From Chitinophaga niabensis (GTDB lineage: Bacteria; Bacteroidota; Bacteroidia; Chitinophagales; Chitinophagaceae), in NCBI RefSeq assembly GCF_900129465.1, contig NZ_FSRA01000001.1, forward strand, positions 1,612,001-1,676,000: a stretch of 64,000 nt of DNA. The letters are read 5' to 3'. The notes under the pieces were generated by a model, which did no database searches, was not told where the DNA came from, and saw only the letters and a list, made by a program, of their open reading frames with translations. The stretch's first letter is position 1. Every line of letters starts with the position of its first letter. This document shows positions 7,891-16,017 of this stretch, piece by piece. A program made the translations under genes and the position numbers.

Positions 7891-9132
7891 TTATAGGCTC
7901 AGCCGTTCTATTTCCTTCATTAAGGTTTTCTTTTCTGCTTTTGACCTTGTAAGGCCGAGGGCTTTATTGTAATGTGCTATCGCCTTTTGCACATCTGTAC
8001 CCGCATATAAATAACCCAGCAGGGAATGATAAGCTGTATGCTCCACCAGCTTCAACTTCTCTGCTTCCTCAATAGCCAGCTTATGCCCGTGTACCTTTGC
8101 AAAAGCGAATGTTCTGTTCAGGGCCGTCATGGGGGAATATTCTATAAGGATAAGCTGGTTGTAAAGCTGTAAGATATGTTCCCATTTATTGTGATCAACC
8201 GGTGTGGTATGCCAATAGGCAATGCCCGCCTCCAGGTGATATTTGGATATATAATTCCCGGAGCAGGCATTCACCAGGTAGTAATTCCCTTTTTCAATCA
8301 GTTCTGTGCTCCAGCGGCTTTTATCCTGCTGTTCAAAAAGGATGGATTCCCCGGCATCATCTGCCCTGGCATCCAGTCTTGAGCTTTGAAAGCACATCAA
8401 TGCCAGCAGGGCATTGGCATGAGTGGTGTTGGTGAGTGGGTTTTCTGTAAGCATAAGTGCCAGGCGGATCGCTTCAGAACAAAGGTCTTTCCGGATCAGG
8501 TGGTTATTGCTGCGGGAAAAATAGCCTTCGTTGAATAAGAGATAGATAGTTCTGAGCACCACATCCAGCCTTTCCTTTATGGTAGTTTCCCGTAATTGCC
8601 TGATCTGGAAATTATCCTTGCGGAGGTTCGCTCTTGCCCTGAGCAGCCTTTTTTTGATGGTTTCTGTTTTTGAAAGGAAGGCATTGGCAATTTCTTCCAC
8701 GCTGAACCCGCAAAGGATCTGTAACGCAAGGCAGATCTGTGCTTCCGCTGAATTTGCAGGGTTACAAACTGCAAAGATCATCGCGAGCTGGCTGTCTGTA
8801 ATAGTTTGCGGTGTAAAATCAGGATCTTCTGCTGCCTGTAATTCATCGGGCCTGATCGCATCTTTTACCTGCGTTTCAAAGACAGTAATATGTTTCAGGT
8901 GATCTTTTGTTTTGTTTTTAGCAACGGTATACAGCCAGGCCGTGGGGTTTTCAGGAATGCCATGCAGCGCCCAGGTCTCTGTTGCTTTCAGGAAGGTTTC
9001 ACTGGTGATATCCTCAGCCGTTTCAATATGCTGCAGGCCAAAGTGACGGCATAGTACGGCAGTCATTTTAGCATACTCCAGCCTGAAGAGGTGCGGGAGC
9101 AATTCTTTCCAGGATGTATCCTTTCCGTTCAT
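7891..9132 (-). CDS. ECF sigma factor with C-terminal TPR-like extension (ECF42-type)
   Basis: 413 residues, about twice the size of a usual ECF sigma. Region 2 (about residues 10-80: ITSETFLKATETWALHG, then PTAWLYTVAKNKTKD) and region 4 (about 115-175: ICLALQILCGFSVEEIANAFLS, then KKRLLRARANLRKD) are followed by about 230 residues with the DUF6596/SnoaL-free TPR-like part, e.g. the NRTFAFAKVHGHKLAIEEAEKL and SLLGYLYAGTDVQKAIAHYNKAL helices. This matches the ECF42 group, which lacks an anti-sigma factor and travels with a DGPF/YCII protein. The start overlaps the stop of the YCII gene by ATGA, so the two are translationally coupled. Confidence 0.9.
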   Translation of the reverse strand: MNGKDTSWKELLPHLFRLEYAKMTAVLCRHFGLQHIETAEDITSETFLKATETWALHGIPENPTAWLYTVAKNKTKDHLKHITVFETQVKDAIRPDELQAAEDPDFTPQTITDSQLAMIFAVCNPANSAEAQICLALQILCGFSVEEIANAFLSKTETIKKRLLRARANLRKDNFQIRQLRETTIKERLDVVLRTIYLLFNEGYFSRSNNHLIRKDLCSEAIRLALMLTENPLTNTTHANALLALMCFQSSRLDARADDAGESILFEQQDKSRWSTELIEKGNYYLVNACSGNYISKYHLEAGIAYWHTTPVDHNKWEHILQLYNQLILIEYSPMTALNRTFAFAKVHGHKLAIEEAEKLKLVEHTAYHSLLGYLYAGTDVQKAIAHYNKALGLTRSKAEKKTLMKEIERLSL

Positions 9133-9464
9133 TCACTTTTATTGATCGCCCTTATTTCTATATTTCCGCCATCTTTAAGGCTGGGATTTGCTTTGGCTAT
9201 TTCGATCGCTTCTTCAATGGTTTCCGTTCTCAGGATCATATAACCACTGATGAATTCTTTTATTTCCGTGTAAGGGCCATCCGTTACCAGGTCTTCCGGC
9301 CGTACGGTCTTTGCCTGGTCAGTGGAAAGGCTGTTCCCTTTGTCCACCAGTTTGTTTTGTGCGATGATGTTCCCCAGCCAGTTCATCCTTTCCTGTAATT
9401 GTTCAGGAGAAGGATTTTCATGCGGGTTATAAGTGTTTCTGAAGATCAGCAGGAACTCTTTCAT
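9129..9464 (-). CDS. YCII/DGPF-domain protein paired with the ECF sigma
   Basis: 111 residues. The N-terminal MKEFLLIFRN strand, the LVTDGPYTEIKEFISGYMIL segment (the DGP[YF] motif) and the IEEAIEIAKANPSL helix identify a YCII-related protein. It is the first gene of a two-gene operon with the ECF42-type sigma, with a 4-nt ATGA overlap. In ECF42 systems the YCII protein is the typical neighbour and often the regulon member; its biochemical function is unknown. Confidence 0.9.
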   Translation of the reverse strand: MKEFLLIFRNTYNPHENPSPEQLQERMNWLGNIIAQNKLVDKGNSLSTDQAKTVRPEDLVTDGPYTEIKEFISGYMILRTETIEEAIEIAKANPSLKDGGNIEIRAINKSE

Positions 9465-9499
9465 ACTGTATAACGATTGAAGACCAGGAATGGGGACAA

Positions 9500-9507
9500 C
9501 AAATATA
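9500..9507 (-). promoter_or_regulatory. -7 promoter element of the YCII-sigma operon
   Basis: TATATTTG on the minus strand, a perfect TAnnTTTG match, 35 nt upstream of the start at 9464. A TTTG at -33 is not present. Confidence 0.5.
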
Positions 9508-9560
9508 CCATGCTTAATTTTAAAGGAACTTAGATTATATTTAAGGATAAAATTTCATCT

Positions 9561-10805
9561 ATGAACAGGTTCCTGAACCCTTATTTATTGACTGTCGCGG
9601 GCGCATTTGCTTTAGCCTCCTGTGGGCAAAGCACATCTAAAACTGCTGAAAATACAGCAAAGGACAGTGTTATTGCTGGCGCACCTGTAGAAACCAAACC
9701 GGCTAATACAGACTATAAACCTGCATTTGAAGGTCAAACCAGGATAGGCAGCGTTAAAACTGCCACTGCTTATGAGTTCAAAGTGCTGGATAGCAGCCTT
9801 AAATCCCCCTGGGGCATTACCTCCTTACCAGACGGCCGTTTCATTATCACGGAAAAGAAGGGCACCATGCGTATCGCTACCCTGGAAGGGAAAGTGAGCG
9901 AGCCTATCACCGGCATTCCCAAGGTAAATTCCGACGGGCAGGGTGGTTTGCTGGGGATCCGCGTAGATCCTGATTTTACCAGTAACAGGATGGTATACTG
10001 GGTATTCTCTGAACCTTTACCGGAAGGTAACCTCACAGCTGTAGCCAAAGGCAAATTATCTGCCGATGAGAAAACTATTGAGGGTGCTACCGTTATATAC
10101 CGTGCTACCCCTGCTTATAAAGGCACCTTACATTATGGCGGAAGGATCCTGTTCGACAAAAGCGGCAATATTGTGATCAGTACCGGCGAACGTTCTGACC
10201 TGGAAACAAGGCCCCAGGCGCAGGACATCAAATCCGGGCTGGGTAAGGTGATCCGCATCACCAAAGAAGGTAAACCTGCTGCAGGTAATCCATTTGAAGG
10301 CAAAGCGGACGCAAGGCCGGAGTTGTATTCTTACGGTCACCGCAACGTACAGGGCCTTGCTTTCCATCCTGAAACGGGGGATCTATGGGAAACAGAATTC
10401 GGCCCGAGAGGCGGTGATGAACTGAACAGGGTAGAAGCCGGCAAAAACTATGGCTGGCCTACCATCACTTACGGCCTTGAATACAGCGGTAAAAAGATCG
10501 GCGACAGCATACAGCAGAAAGCTGGCCTGGAACAACCCGTGTATTATTGGGACCCTGTACTTTCTCCCAGCGGCATCACTTTCTACAGCGGAGCTGGTAT
10601 TCCTGAATGGAAGAACAACCTCTTCATCGCCGGCCTGAGCAGCACGCATATTGCACGGCTGGTAATTGAAAACAATAAAGTGACCGGCGAGGAAAACCTG
10701 CTTTCCGGCGAAGGGCAGCGTTTCCGTGATATCACAGAAGGGAAGGACGGGGCATTATATGCCATCACGGACCAGGGCAGATTATACCGGATCGGCAAGA
10801 AATAA
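9561..10805 (+). CDS. PQQ-dependent sugar dehydrogenase (soluble aldose dehydrogenase type), lipoprotein
   Basis: 414 residues. MNRFLNPYLLTVAGAFALASC is a lipoprotein signal with Cys21 acylated. The mature part is a six-bladed beta-propeller of the GSDH family, with the blades LKSPWGITSLPDGRFIITEK, DGQGGLLGIRVDPDF, HYGGRILFDKSGNIVISTGE, SYGHRNVQGLAFHPETG and ETEFGPRGGDELN. GHRN and EFGPRGGDE are the conserved PQQ/calcium-side segments of the Asd/YliI branch. It would oxidise aldose sugars at the cell surface or in the periplasm, passing electrons to a quinone or cytochrome. It is a single gene ending in a terminator. Confidence 0.9.
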   Translation: MNRFLNPYLLTVAGAFALASCGQSTSKTAENTAKDSVIAGAPVETKPANTDYKPAFEGQTRIGSVKTATAYEFKVLDSSLKSPWGITSLPDGRFIITEKKGTMRIATLEGKVSEPITGIPKVNSDGQGGLLGIRVDPDFTSNRMVYWVFSEPLPEGNLTAVAKGKLSADEKTIEGATVIYRATPAYKGTLHYGGRILFDKSGNIVISTGERSDLETRPQAQDIKSGLGKVIRITKEGKPAAGNPFEGKADARPELYSYGHRNVQGLAFHPETGDLWETEFGPRGGDELNRVEAGKNYGWPTITYGLEYSGKKIGDSIQQKAGLEQPVYYWDPVLSPSGITFYSGAGIPEWKNNLFIAGLSSTHIARLVIENNKVTGEENLLSGEGQRFRDITEGKDGALYAITDQGRLYRIGKK

Positions 10806-10825
10806 AGAACTCATTTTGAAAAGAG

Positions 10826-10860
10826 GGATACATTGGAAGCAGTGTATCCTTCTTTTTTTT
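10826..10860 (+). terminator. Terminator of the sugar dehydrogenase gene
   Basis: GGATACA (10826-10832) pairs with TGTATCC (10843-10849), followed by TTC and a run of eight T. Confidence 0.85.
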
Positions 10861-10947
10861 CCAAAATTACGCATATCACTTGTCCGGCAAAAGTAAACCC
10901 GCCGCTTTTGCCGCATTATGCCGGGAAAAAATATTCCCTGCTGCGGC

Positions 10948-11112
10948 ATAGTGTATTCATAGTGTATTGGTAGTGCGTTGGTAGTGCGTTGTAAGTGTAT
11001 TGGTAGTGTATTGTAATAGCGTTCTAACAGTATTGGTAGTACGGTAGATATACGGCTCCTAAGTACGCGGGAAGTATCAGAGAAGCATACGAGAAGCAGT
11101 GGAACAGTATTA
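10948..11112. repeat. Degenerate tandem repeat with an 11-bp period
   Basis: From 10948 the sequence falls into consecutive 11-bp units: ATAGTGTATTC, ATAGTGTATTG, GTAGTGCGTTG (twice, identical), TAAGTGTATTG, GTAGTGTATTG, TAATAGCGTTC, TAACAGTATTG and GTAGTACGGTA. More decayed units with a one-base phase shift continue to about 11112. The consensus is GTAGTGTATTG. It lies in a 418-bp gene-free gap between the sugar dehydrogenase terminator and the promoter of the small secreted gene. There is no ORF and the units are too short and unspaced for CRISPR. The flanks (10861-10947 and 11113-11180) show no other feature; the latter is AT-rich promoter-like DNA. Confidence 0.8.
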
Positions 11113-11184
11113 GCCCTTCCTTGAAAAAAGTTAAGAAATTGTTATTTTCTTCAAATTAAAATAGCCTTAATATTTTATTAAGCG

Positions 11185-11215
11185 GTTGCCCCGGCATTAA
11201 ATTTTATTATTTTTG
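11185..11215 (+). promoter_or_regulatory. Promoter of the small secreted protein gene
   Basis: GTTG at 11185-11188, a 19-bp spacer, then TATTTTTG at 11208-11215, a perfect TAnnTTTG. The start codon follows only 8 nt later (11224), predicting a very short or absent leader. Confidence 0.65.
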
Positions 11216-11223
11216 CCCCCCAA

Positions 11224-11595
11224 ATGAGAGTAGCTGTTTTTTTTGCATTACTGGGGTTTCTCCTCTTAAGGGGAGCAAATAGCCTCTATATTGCTACTCA
11301 TCACCATCATGTTCAAAGCTTTCACTACGCCCCGGGTTACAATAACAAAGAGAACTTTGCCGAATTCAGTGATGCCGAGCAGGAGCAGGAAACGGAATAC
11401 TTTATCAGCGAAGATGTTGAAGATGACGAGGTCAGCCATCTCATTGCGAGGAAATACAAACTCCTGGCCAGGTATAATTCAGCACTATCGGACCCCTCAT
11501 TATCAGACGGCCTCAGTAAATACTTAAAAGCACCGCCGCCTGATCTGGGGCATCTTTCCTATAAATACATTACCCAAAGAACACTAAGGATCTGA
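11224..11595 (+). CDS. Small secreted protein with a histidine run, unknown function
   Basis: 123 residues. MRVAVFFALLGFLLLRGANS is a signal peptide, which fixes the start. The mature part opens with ATHHHHVQSFH, then is strongly acidic (DAEQEQETEYFISEDVEDDE) and ends in a basic tail. No domain is recognised. It lies upstream of the RND efflux operon, separated by a terminator-like structure, and has its own promoter. The histidine cluster could bind metal, but nothing else supports this. Confidence 0.6.
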   Translation: MRVAVFFALLGFLLLRGANSLYIATHHHHVQSFHYAPGYNNKENFAEFSDAEQEQETEYFISEDVEDDEVSHLIARKYKLLARYNSALSDPSLSDGLSKYLKAPPPDLGHLSYKYITQRTLRI

Positions 11596-11656
11596 TCCGT
11601 AAAATATACGGGATGCTTAAGGTATGATCTTGCATGCCTTACGGACGTGTTTTTTT
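11596..11656 (+). terminator. Structured terminator after the small secreted protein gene
   Basis: AAGGTATG (11619-11626) and CATGCCTT (11633-11640) form a hairpin with one G-U pair. A wider pairing, TCCGTAA (11596-11602) with TTACGGA (11639-11645), competes for the last bases. Seven T follow at 11650-11656. It could also act as a leader attenuator of the efflux operon. Confidence 0.55.
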
Positions 11657-11745
11657 ACCGGAAACTTCCTCCTGCATGAGATCCTGATCCATAGGTATTT
11701 CTCTGCTCTCCAACATTCCCATCGCTTTAATATCCATTTAATATC

Positions 11746-12828
11746 ATGAAAAGAATAGTCATGTTCGCCGGCTTGTTGGCATTGTTCTGCCAAACGGCCT
11801 GTGTATCTAAAAAAGAAGAGAAGGAAGAAGCGGGTAAGTTTACCGCTACCAGCCCTTTAAAGATCGATACTTCCTTCACGAAAGAATATGTTTCGCAGAT
11901 CCGCTCTGTCAGGAACATTGAGATCAGGGCACAGGAAAAAGGATTCCTGCAGAACATCTATGTAGACGAAGGCCAGTACGTAAAAGCCGGCCAGCTGCTG
12001 TTCAAGATCATGCCTAAGATCTACGAGGCTGAACTGGCAAAAGCAGAGGCAGAAGCGAAAGCCGCAGAAATAGAACTGCAGAATGCTAAAACCCTGGCGG
12101 ATAAAAATGTGATCTCAAAGAATGAGCAGGCGATGGCACAGGCCAAACTGGATCAGGCAAAAGCTGAGATATCACTGGCAAAACTACACCTCTCGTTCAC
12201 AGAGATCAGGGCTCCGTTCGACGGGATCATTGACCGCATTCCACTGAAACTTGGAAGCCTTGTCGATGAAGGAGAGCTGATGACCAGCCTTTCTGATAAC
12301 AGCCAGATGTTCGTTTATTTCAATGTTTCCGAACCGGAATACCTGGATTATGAAACCCATGTAAAAAGTCGCGGTAACAATAAAGTAGGCTTGCTGTTAG
12401 CCAATAACCGCCCATTGAAATACACCGGCGATGTAGAAACGGTTGAGGGGGAATTTGATCATGAAACAGGAAATATTGCTTTCAGGGCAAGGTTCCCTAA
12501 CCCGGATAAGCTGTTGAAGAATGGCGAAACAGGAAAGGTGCTGATGACGGTTCCGCTTAAAGATGCATTGATCATTCCGCAAAAAGCTACCTACGAGATC
12601 CAGGATAAGCTGTACGTTTTTGTGATAGACAAGAACAATGTGATCCGGTCTAAGAACATCACCGTACTTGGCCAGATGCCCGATCTGTACGTGATTGACA
12701 AAGGTCTTTCGGAAAGCGACAGGATCCTGCTGGAAGGCGTTCAAAAGGCAAAGGACGATGATAAGATCGAATATGAATACCAGGCGCCGCAGGAAGTGCT
12801 CTCACACCTGAGGCTAAGAACGGAATAG
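11746..12828 (+). CDS. RND efflux periplasmic adaptor (membrane fusion protein)
   Basis: 360 residues. MKRIVMFAGLLALFCQTAC is a lipoprotein signal (Cys19). The order is the barrel-sandwich/lipoyl half (EKGFLQNIYVDEGQYVKAGQ near 65-85), a coiled-coil hairpin (AELAKAEAEAKAAEIELQNA to LAKLHLS), the second lipoyl half (TEIRAPFDGIIDRIPLKLGS), then beta-barrel and membrane-proximal domains (ALIIPQKATYEIQD). It bridges the inner-membrane pump and the outer-membrane channel encoded next. First gene of a three-gene operon, 21 nt before the permease. Confidence 0.95.
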   Translation: MKRIVMFAGLLALFCQTACVSKKEEKEEAGKFTATSPLKIDTSFTKEYVSQIRSVRNIEIRAQEKGFLQNIYVDEGQYVKAGQLLFKIMPKIYEAELAKAEAEAKAAEIELQNAKTLADKNVISKNEQAMAQAKLDQAKAEISLAKLHLSFTEIRAPFDGIIDRIPLKLGSLVDEGELMTSLSDNSQMFVYFNVSEPEYLDYETHVKSRGNNKVGLLLANNRPLKYTGDVETVEGEFDHETGNIAFRARFPNPDKLLKNGETGKVLMTVPLKDALIIPQKATYEIQDKLYVFVIDKNNVIRSKNITVLGQMPDLYVIDKGLSESDRILLEGVQKAKDDDKIEYEYQAPQEVLSHLRLRTE

Positions 12829-12849
12829 TGAATCTAAAACAGCCATTCA

Positions 12850-15800
12850 ATGTTTAATAAGTTTATACGCAGGCCTGTCCTGTCGATAGTAATATCGCTC
12901 ATTATTGTGTTCATGGGAGTGCTGGCCATTACCAAACTGCCGGTTACACAGTTCCCTTCCATTTCACCGCCGAAGGTGAATATCACGGCGGAATATCCTG
13001 GTGCGAATGGTGAGTTGATGATCAAATCTGTGATCATTCCCCTGGAAAGGGCCATCAACGGGGTGCCTGGTATGAAATACATGGCCTCCGATGCTGGTAA
13101 TGATGGGGAAGCCACCATACAGGTGATCTTTAACCTGGGTACCGATCCTAACCAGGCATCGTTAAACGTGCAGAACCGGGTAGCTTCCGTAGTGAATAAA
13201 CTGCCGCCGCTGGTAGTGCGGGAAGGTGTGAAGATCACCCGGGAGGAATCCAACATGCTGATGTACGTGAACCTGTACAGTAAAGACCCTAACATGGATG
13301 AGAAATTCCTGTTCAACTTTGCTGATATTAACGTACTGTCTGAGCTGAAAAGGGTAGATGGTGTTGGGGTAGCCGATATCCTTGGTAACCGCGAATATGC
13401 CATGAGGATCTGGCTGAAGCCGGACCGCATGCTGGCTTATAAGATCTCTTCTGAAGAAGTGATGAAAGCCCTGGATGAACAAAGCCTTGAAGCTTCGCCC
13501 GGTAAAACAGGTGAAAGCTCCGGTAAACGTTCACAGGCATTTGAATACGTACTGAAATACCCGGGAAGGTTCACTACCCGGGAAGGATATGAGAACATTG
13601 TGTTAAGGGCCAGCCCGAATGGTGAATTGCTTCGCCTGAAGGATGTGGCGGAAATAGAGTTCGGAAGTTCGATGTACGACCTTTATTCCAACCTGAATGG
13701 TAAACCTTCTGCGGCGATCGTTTTAAAACAATCCTACGGAAGTAATGCCAGCCAGGTAATTAAAGATGTGAAGGCAAAACTGAAAGAGATCAAAGCGAAT
13801 TCATTTCCGAAAGGATTGGATTACGAGATCAGTTACGACGTGTCTAAGTTCCTGGACGCTTCTATCGAAAAGGTGATCCACACACTGGTAGAAGCCTTCA
13901 TCCTGGTGGGTTTGGTGGTGTTCCTGTTCCTGGGCGACTGGCGTTCTACTTTAATTCCTGCTATTGCGGTTCCCGTATCATTGATCGGAACATTCGTGTT
14001 CATGCAGTTCTTTGGCATTACGCTGAACCTTATTACTTTGTTCGCATTGGTACTGGCCATTGGTATTGTGGTGGACAATGCGATAGTGGTGATAGAGGCC
14101 GTGCACGTGAAAATGGAAACCAAACATCTCTCACCATTAAGGGCTACGGAGGAAGCCATGCATGAGATCAGCGGAGCCATCATTGCGATCACGTTTGTGA
14201 TGGCCGCCGTGTTCATACCGGTTGCCTTTATGTCCGGGCCGGTAGGGATCTTTTACAGGCAGTTCTCCATCACCATGGCAACGTCTATCATCCTCTCCGG
14301 TGTGGTGGCGTTAACCCTTACGCCGGCGCTTTGTGCGATCATGCTGAAGAATAACCATGGAAAACCAAGGAAAAGATCACCTATAGATAAACTCCTGGAT
14401 GGTTTTAATAACTGGTTCGGTAAACTTACTGGAAGATACCAGAAGGTGCTGGGCGCCATCGTCAACAAACGGGTGATCACCTTTGCCATGCTGGTTGGTT
14501 TCTGCGCAGGTATCTGGTTCCTGAACAACAGCCTTCCTTCAGGATTTATCCCGAATGAAGACCAGGGTATGTTCTATGCCGTGATCCAGACGCCTCCGGG
14601 TTCTTCGCTGGAAAGGACCAACCAGATCTCCGAAAAGCTGCAGAAGATCGCAGAAGAGGTAGAAGGTGTGCAATCCGTTTCTTCCCTTGCAGGTTATGAG
14701 ATCCTCACGGAAGGAACAGGTGCCAACTCAGGGACCTGCCTGATCAACCTGAAAAGCTGGGAGGACCGGAAACATTCCGTGCAGGAGATCATCAGGGAAC
14801 TGGAAGAAAAATCCAAAGACATCACAGGAGCTACCATAGAATTCTTCCAGCCCCCGGCCGTACCGGGTTATGGTGCTGCAGGTGGGTTTGAACTACGCTT
14901 ACTGGATAAAGCCGGAACAGGTACTTTCCAGCAGATGGAAACCGTGAGCAAGGACTTTGTGAAAGAGCTGAGCAAACGCCCTGAACTGGCTTCTGTATTC
15001 ACGTTCTACAGTGCGAGCTTCCCGCAGTACATGCTGCGGATCGATAACGATATTGCCCAGCAAAAAGGGGTGACCATCGAAAATGCGATGACTACACTCT
15101 CTACTTTGATAGGAAGTAACTACGAAACCAACTTTATCAAATTCGGCCGGCAATACAAAGTGATGGTACAGGCATTGCCACAGTACCGTGCATTGCCGGA
15201 AGATATCCTGAAGCTCTATGTGAAGAACGACCATGATGAGATGGTACCTTTCTCTGCTTTCATGAAAATGGAAAAGGTATATGGCCTGTCGGAGATCACA
15301 AGGCATAACATGTATAACACCTCAGAGATCAGTGGTAGCTCAGGGCCAGGCTATAGTAGCGGTTCTGCTATCAGTGCCATCACCGAAGTAGCTAAAACAA
15401 AACTGCCAAGAGGGTATGGGATCGACTGGGCAGGTATTTCCAAAGATGAGGTGAGCCGTGGTAATGAAGCTGTTTACATCTTCCTGATCTGCCTTGGTTT
15501 CGTATACCTGATCCTCGCGGCGCAGTATGAAAGCTTCCTGTTGCCTTTCCCCGTGATCCTTTCTTTACCTGCCGGTATCTTCGGCGCATTCCTGCTGCTG
15601 AAGATCTGCGGACTGGAAAATAATATCTATGCGCAGGTGGCCATGGTGATGCTCATTGGTCTGCTCGGTAAAAATGCCGTACTGATCGTTGAGTTTGCCG
15701 TACAGCGGCACCGTGCGGGAGATTCTGTATTTAAAGCGGCTGTGGAAGGTTCTGTGGTAAGGTTCCGCCCCATCCTCATGACATCCTTTGCATTTATAGC

Positions 15801-16017
15801 AGGATTGATCCCATTGGTGTTTGCAGCCGGCCCCGGTAAGATCGGTAACCGTACGATAGGTTCCGCAGCAGCCGGAGGGATGTTGATGGGAACCGTTTTC
15901 GGTGTATTGATCATTCCCGGATTGTATTACATATTCGGTAAGATCGCTGAGAGACATACACTTGTTAAAGATGAAGAAGAGAATCCTTTAACTGAAGAAA
16001 TTGATCATAATGTATAA
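12850..16017 (+). CDS. RND efflux transporter permease (HAE1 family)
   Basis: 1055 residues, the usual length. It has the duplicated architecture of six TM segments plus a periplasmic loop, twice. The first TM is followed by LAITKLPVTQFPSISPPKV, typical of HAE1 pumps. TM4 carries AIGIVVDNAIVVIEAV, where the two-acid proton relay of AcrB (Asp-Asp) reads Asp-Asn, common in Bacteroidota members. TM10 carries GLLGKNAVLIVEFA with the relay lysine. It exports lipophilic drugs, detergents or bile-like compounds using the proton gradient. It ends inside the start of the outer-membrane factor gene. Confidence 0.95.
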   Translation: MFNKFIRRPVLSIVISLIIVFMGVLAITKLPVTQFPSISPPKVNITAEYPGANGELMIKSVIIPLERAINGVPGMKYMASDAGNDGEATIQVIFNLGTDPNQASLNVQNRVASVVNKLPPLVVREGVKITREESNMLMYVNLYSKDPNMDEKFLFNFADINVLSELKRVDGVGVADILGNREYAMRIWLKPDRMLAYKISSEEVMKALDEQSLEASPGKTGESSGKRSQAFEYVLKYPGRFTTREGYENIVLRASPNGELLRLKDVAEIEFGSSMYDLYSNLNGKPSAAIVLKQSYGSNASQVIKDVKAKLKEIKANSFPKGLDYEISYDVSKFLDASIEKVIHTLVEAFILVGLVVFLFLGDWRSTLIPAIAVPVSLIGTFVFMQFFGITLNLITLFALVLAIGIVVDNAIVVIEAVHVKMETKHLSPLRATEEAMHEISGAIIAITFVMAAVFIPVAFMSGPVGIFYRQFSITMATSIILSGVVALTLTPALCAIMLKNNHGKPRKRSPIDKLLDGFNNWFGKLTGRYQKVLGAIVNKRVITFAMLVGFCAGIWFLNNSLPSGFIPNEDQGMFYAVIQTPPGSSLERTNQISEKLQKIAEEVEGVQSVSSLAGYEILTEGTGANSGTCLINLKSWEDRKHSVQEIIRELEEKSKDITGATIEFFQPPAVPGYGAAGGFELRLLDKAGTGTFQQMETVSKDFVKELSKRPELASVFTFYSASFPQYMLRIDNDIAQQKGVTIENAMTTLSTLIGSNYETNFIKFGRQYKVMVQALPQYRALPEDILKLYVKNDHDEMVPFSAFMKMEKVYGLSEITRHNMYNTSEISGSSGPGYSSGSAISAITEVAKTKLPRGYGIDWAGISKDEVSRGNEAVYIFLICLGFVYLILAAQYESFLLPFPVILSLPAGIFGAFLLLKICGLENNIYAQVAMVMLIGLLGKNAVLIVEFAVQRHRAGDSVFKAAVEGSVVRFRPILMTSFAFIAGLIPLVFAAGPGKIGNRTIGSAAAGGMLMGTVFGVLIIPGLYYIFGKIAERHTLVKDEEENPLTEEIDHNV

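Noticed and set aside
10948..11112. 11-bp repeat as a CRISPR or as coding repeat
   Set aside because: Units are too short and have no spacers. No frame across the region is open for a meaningful length.
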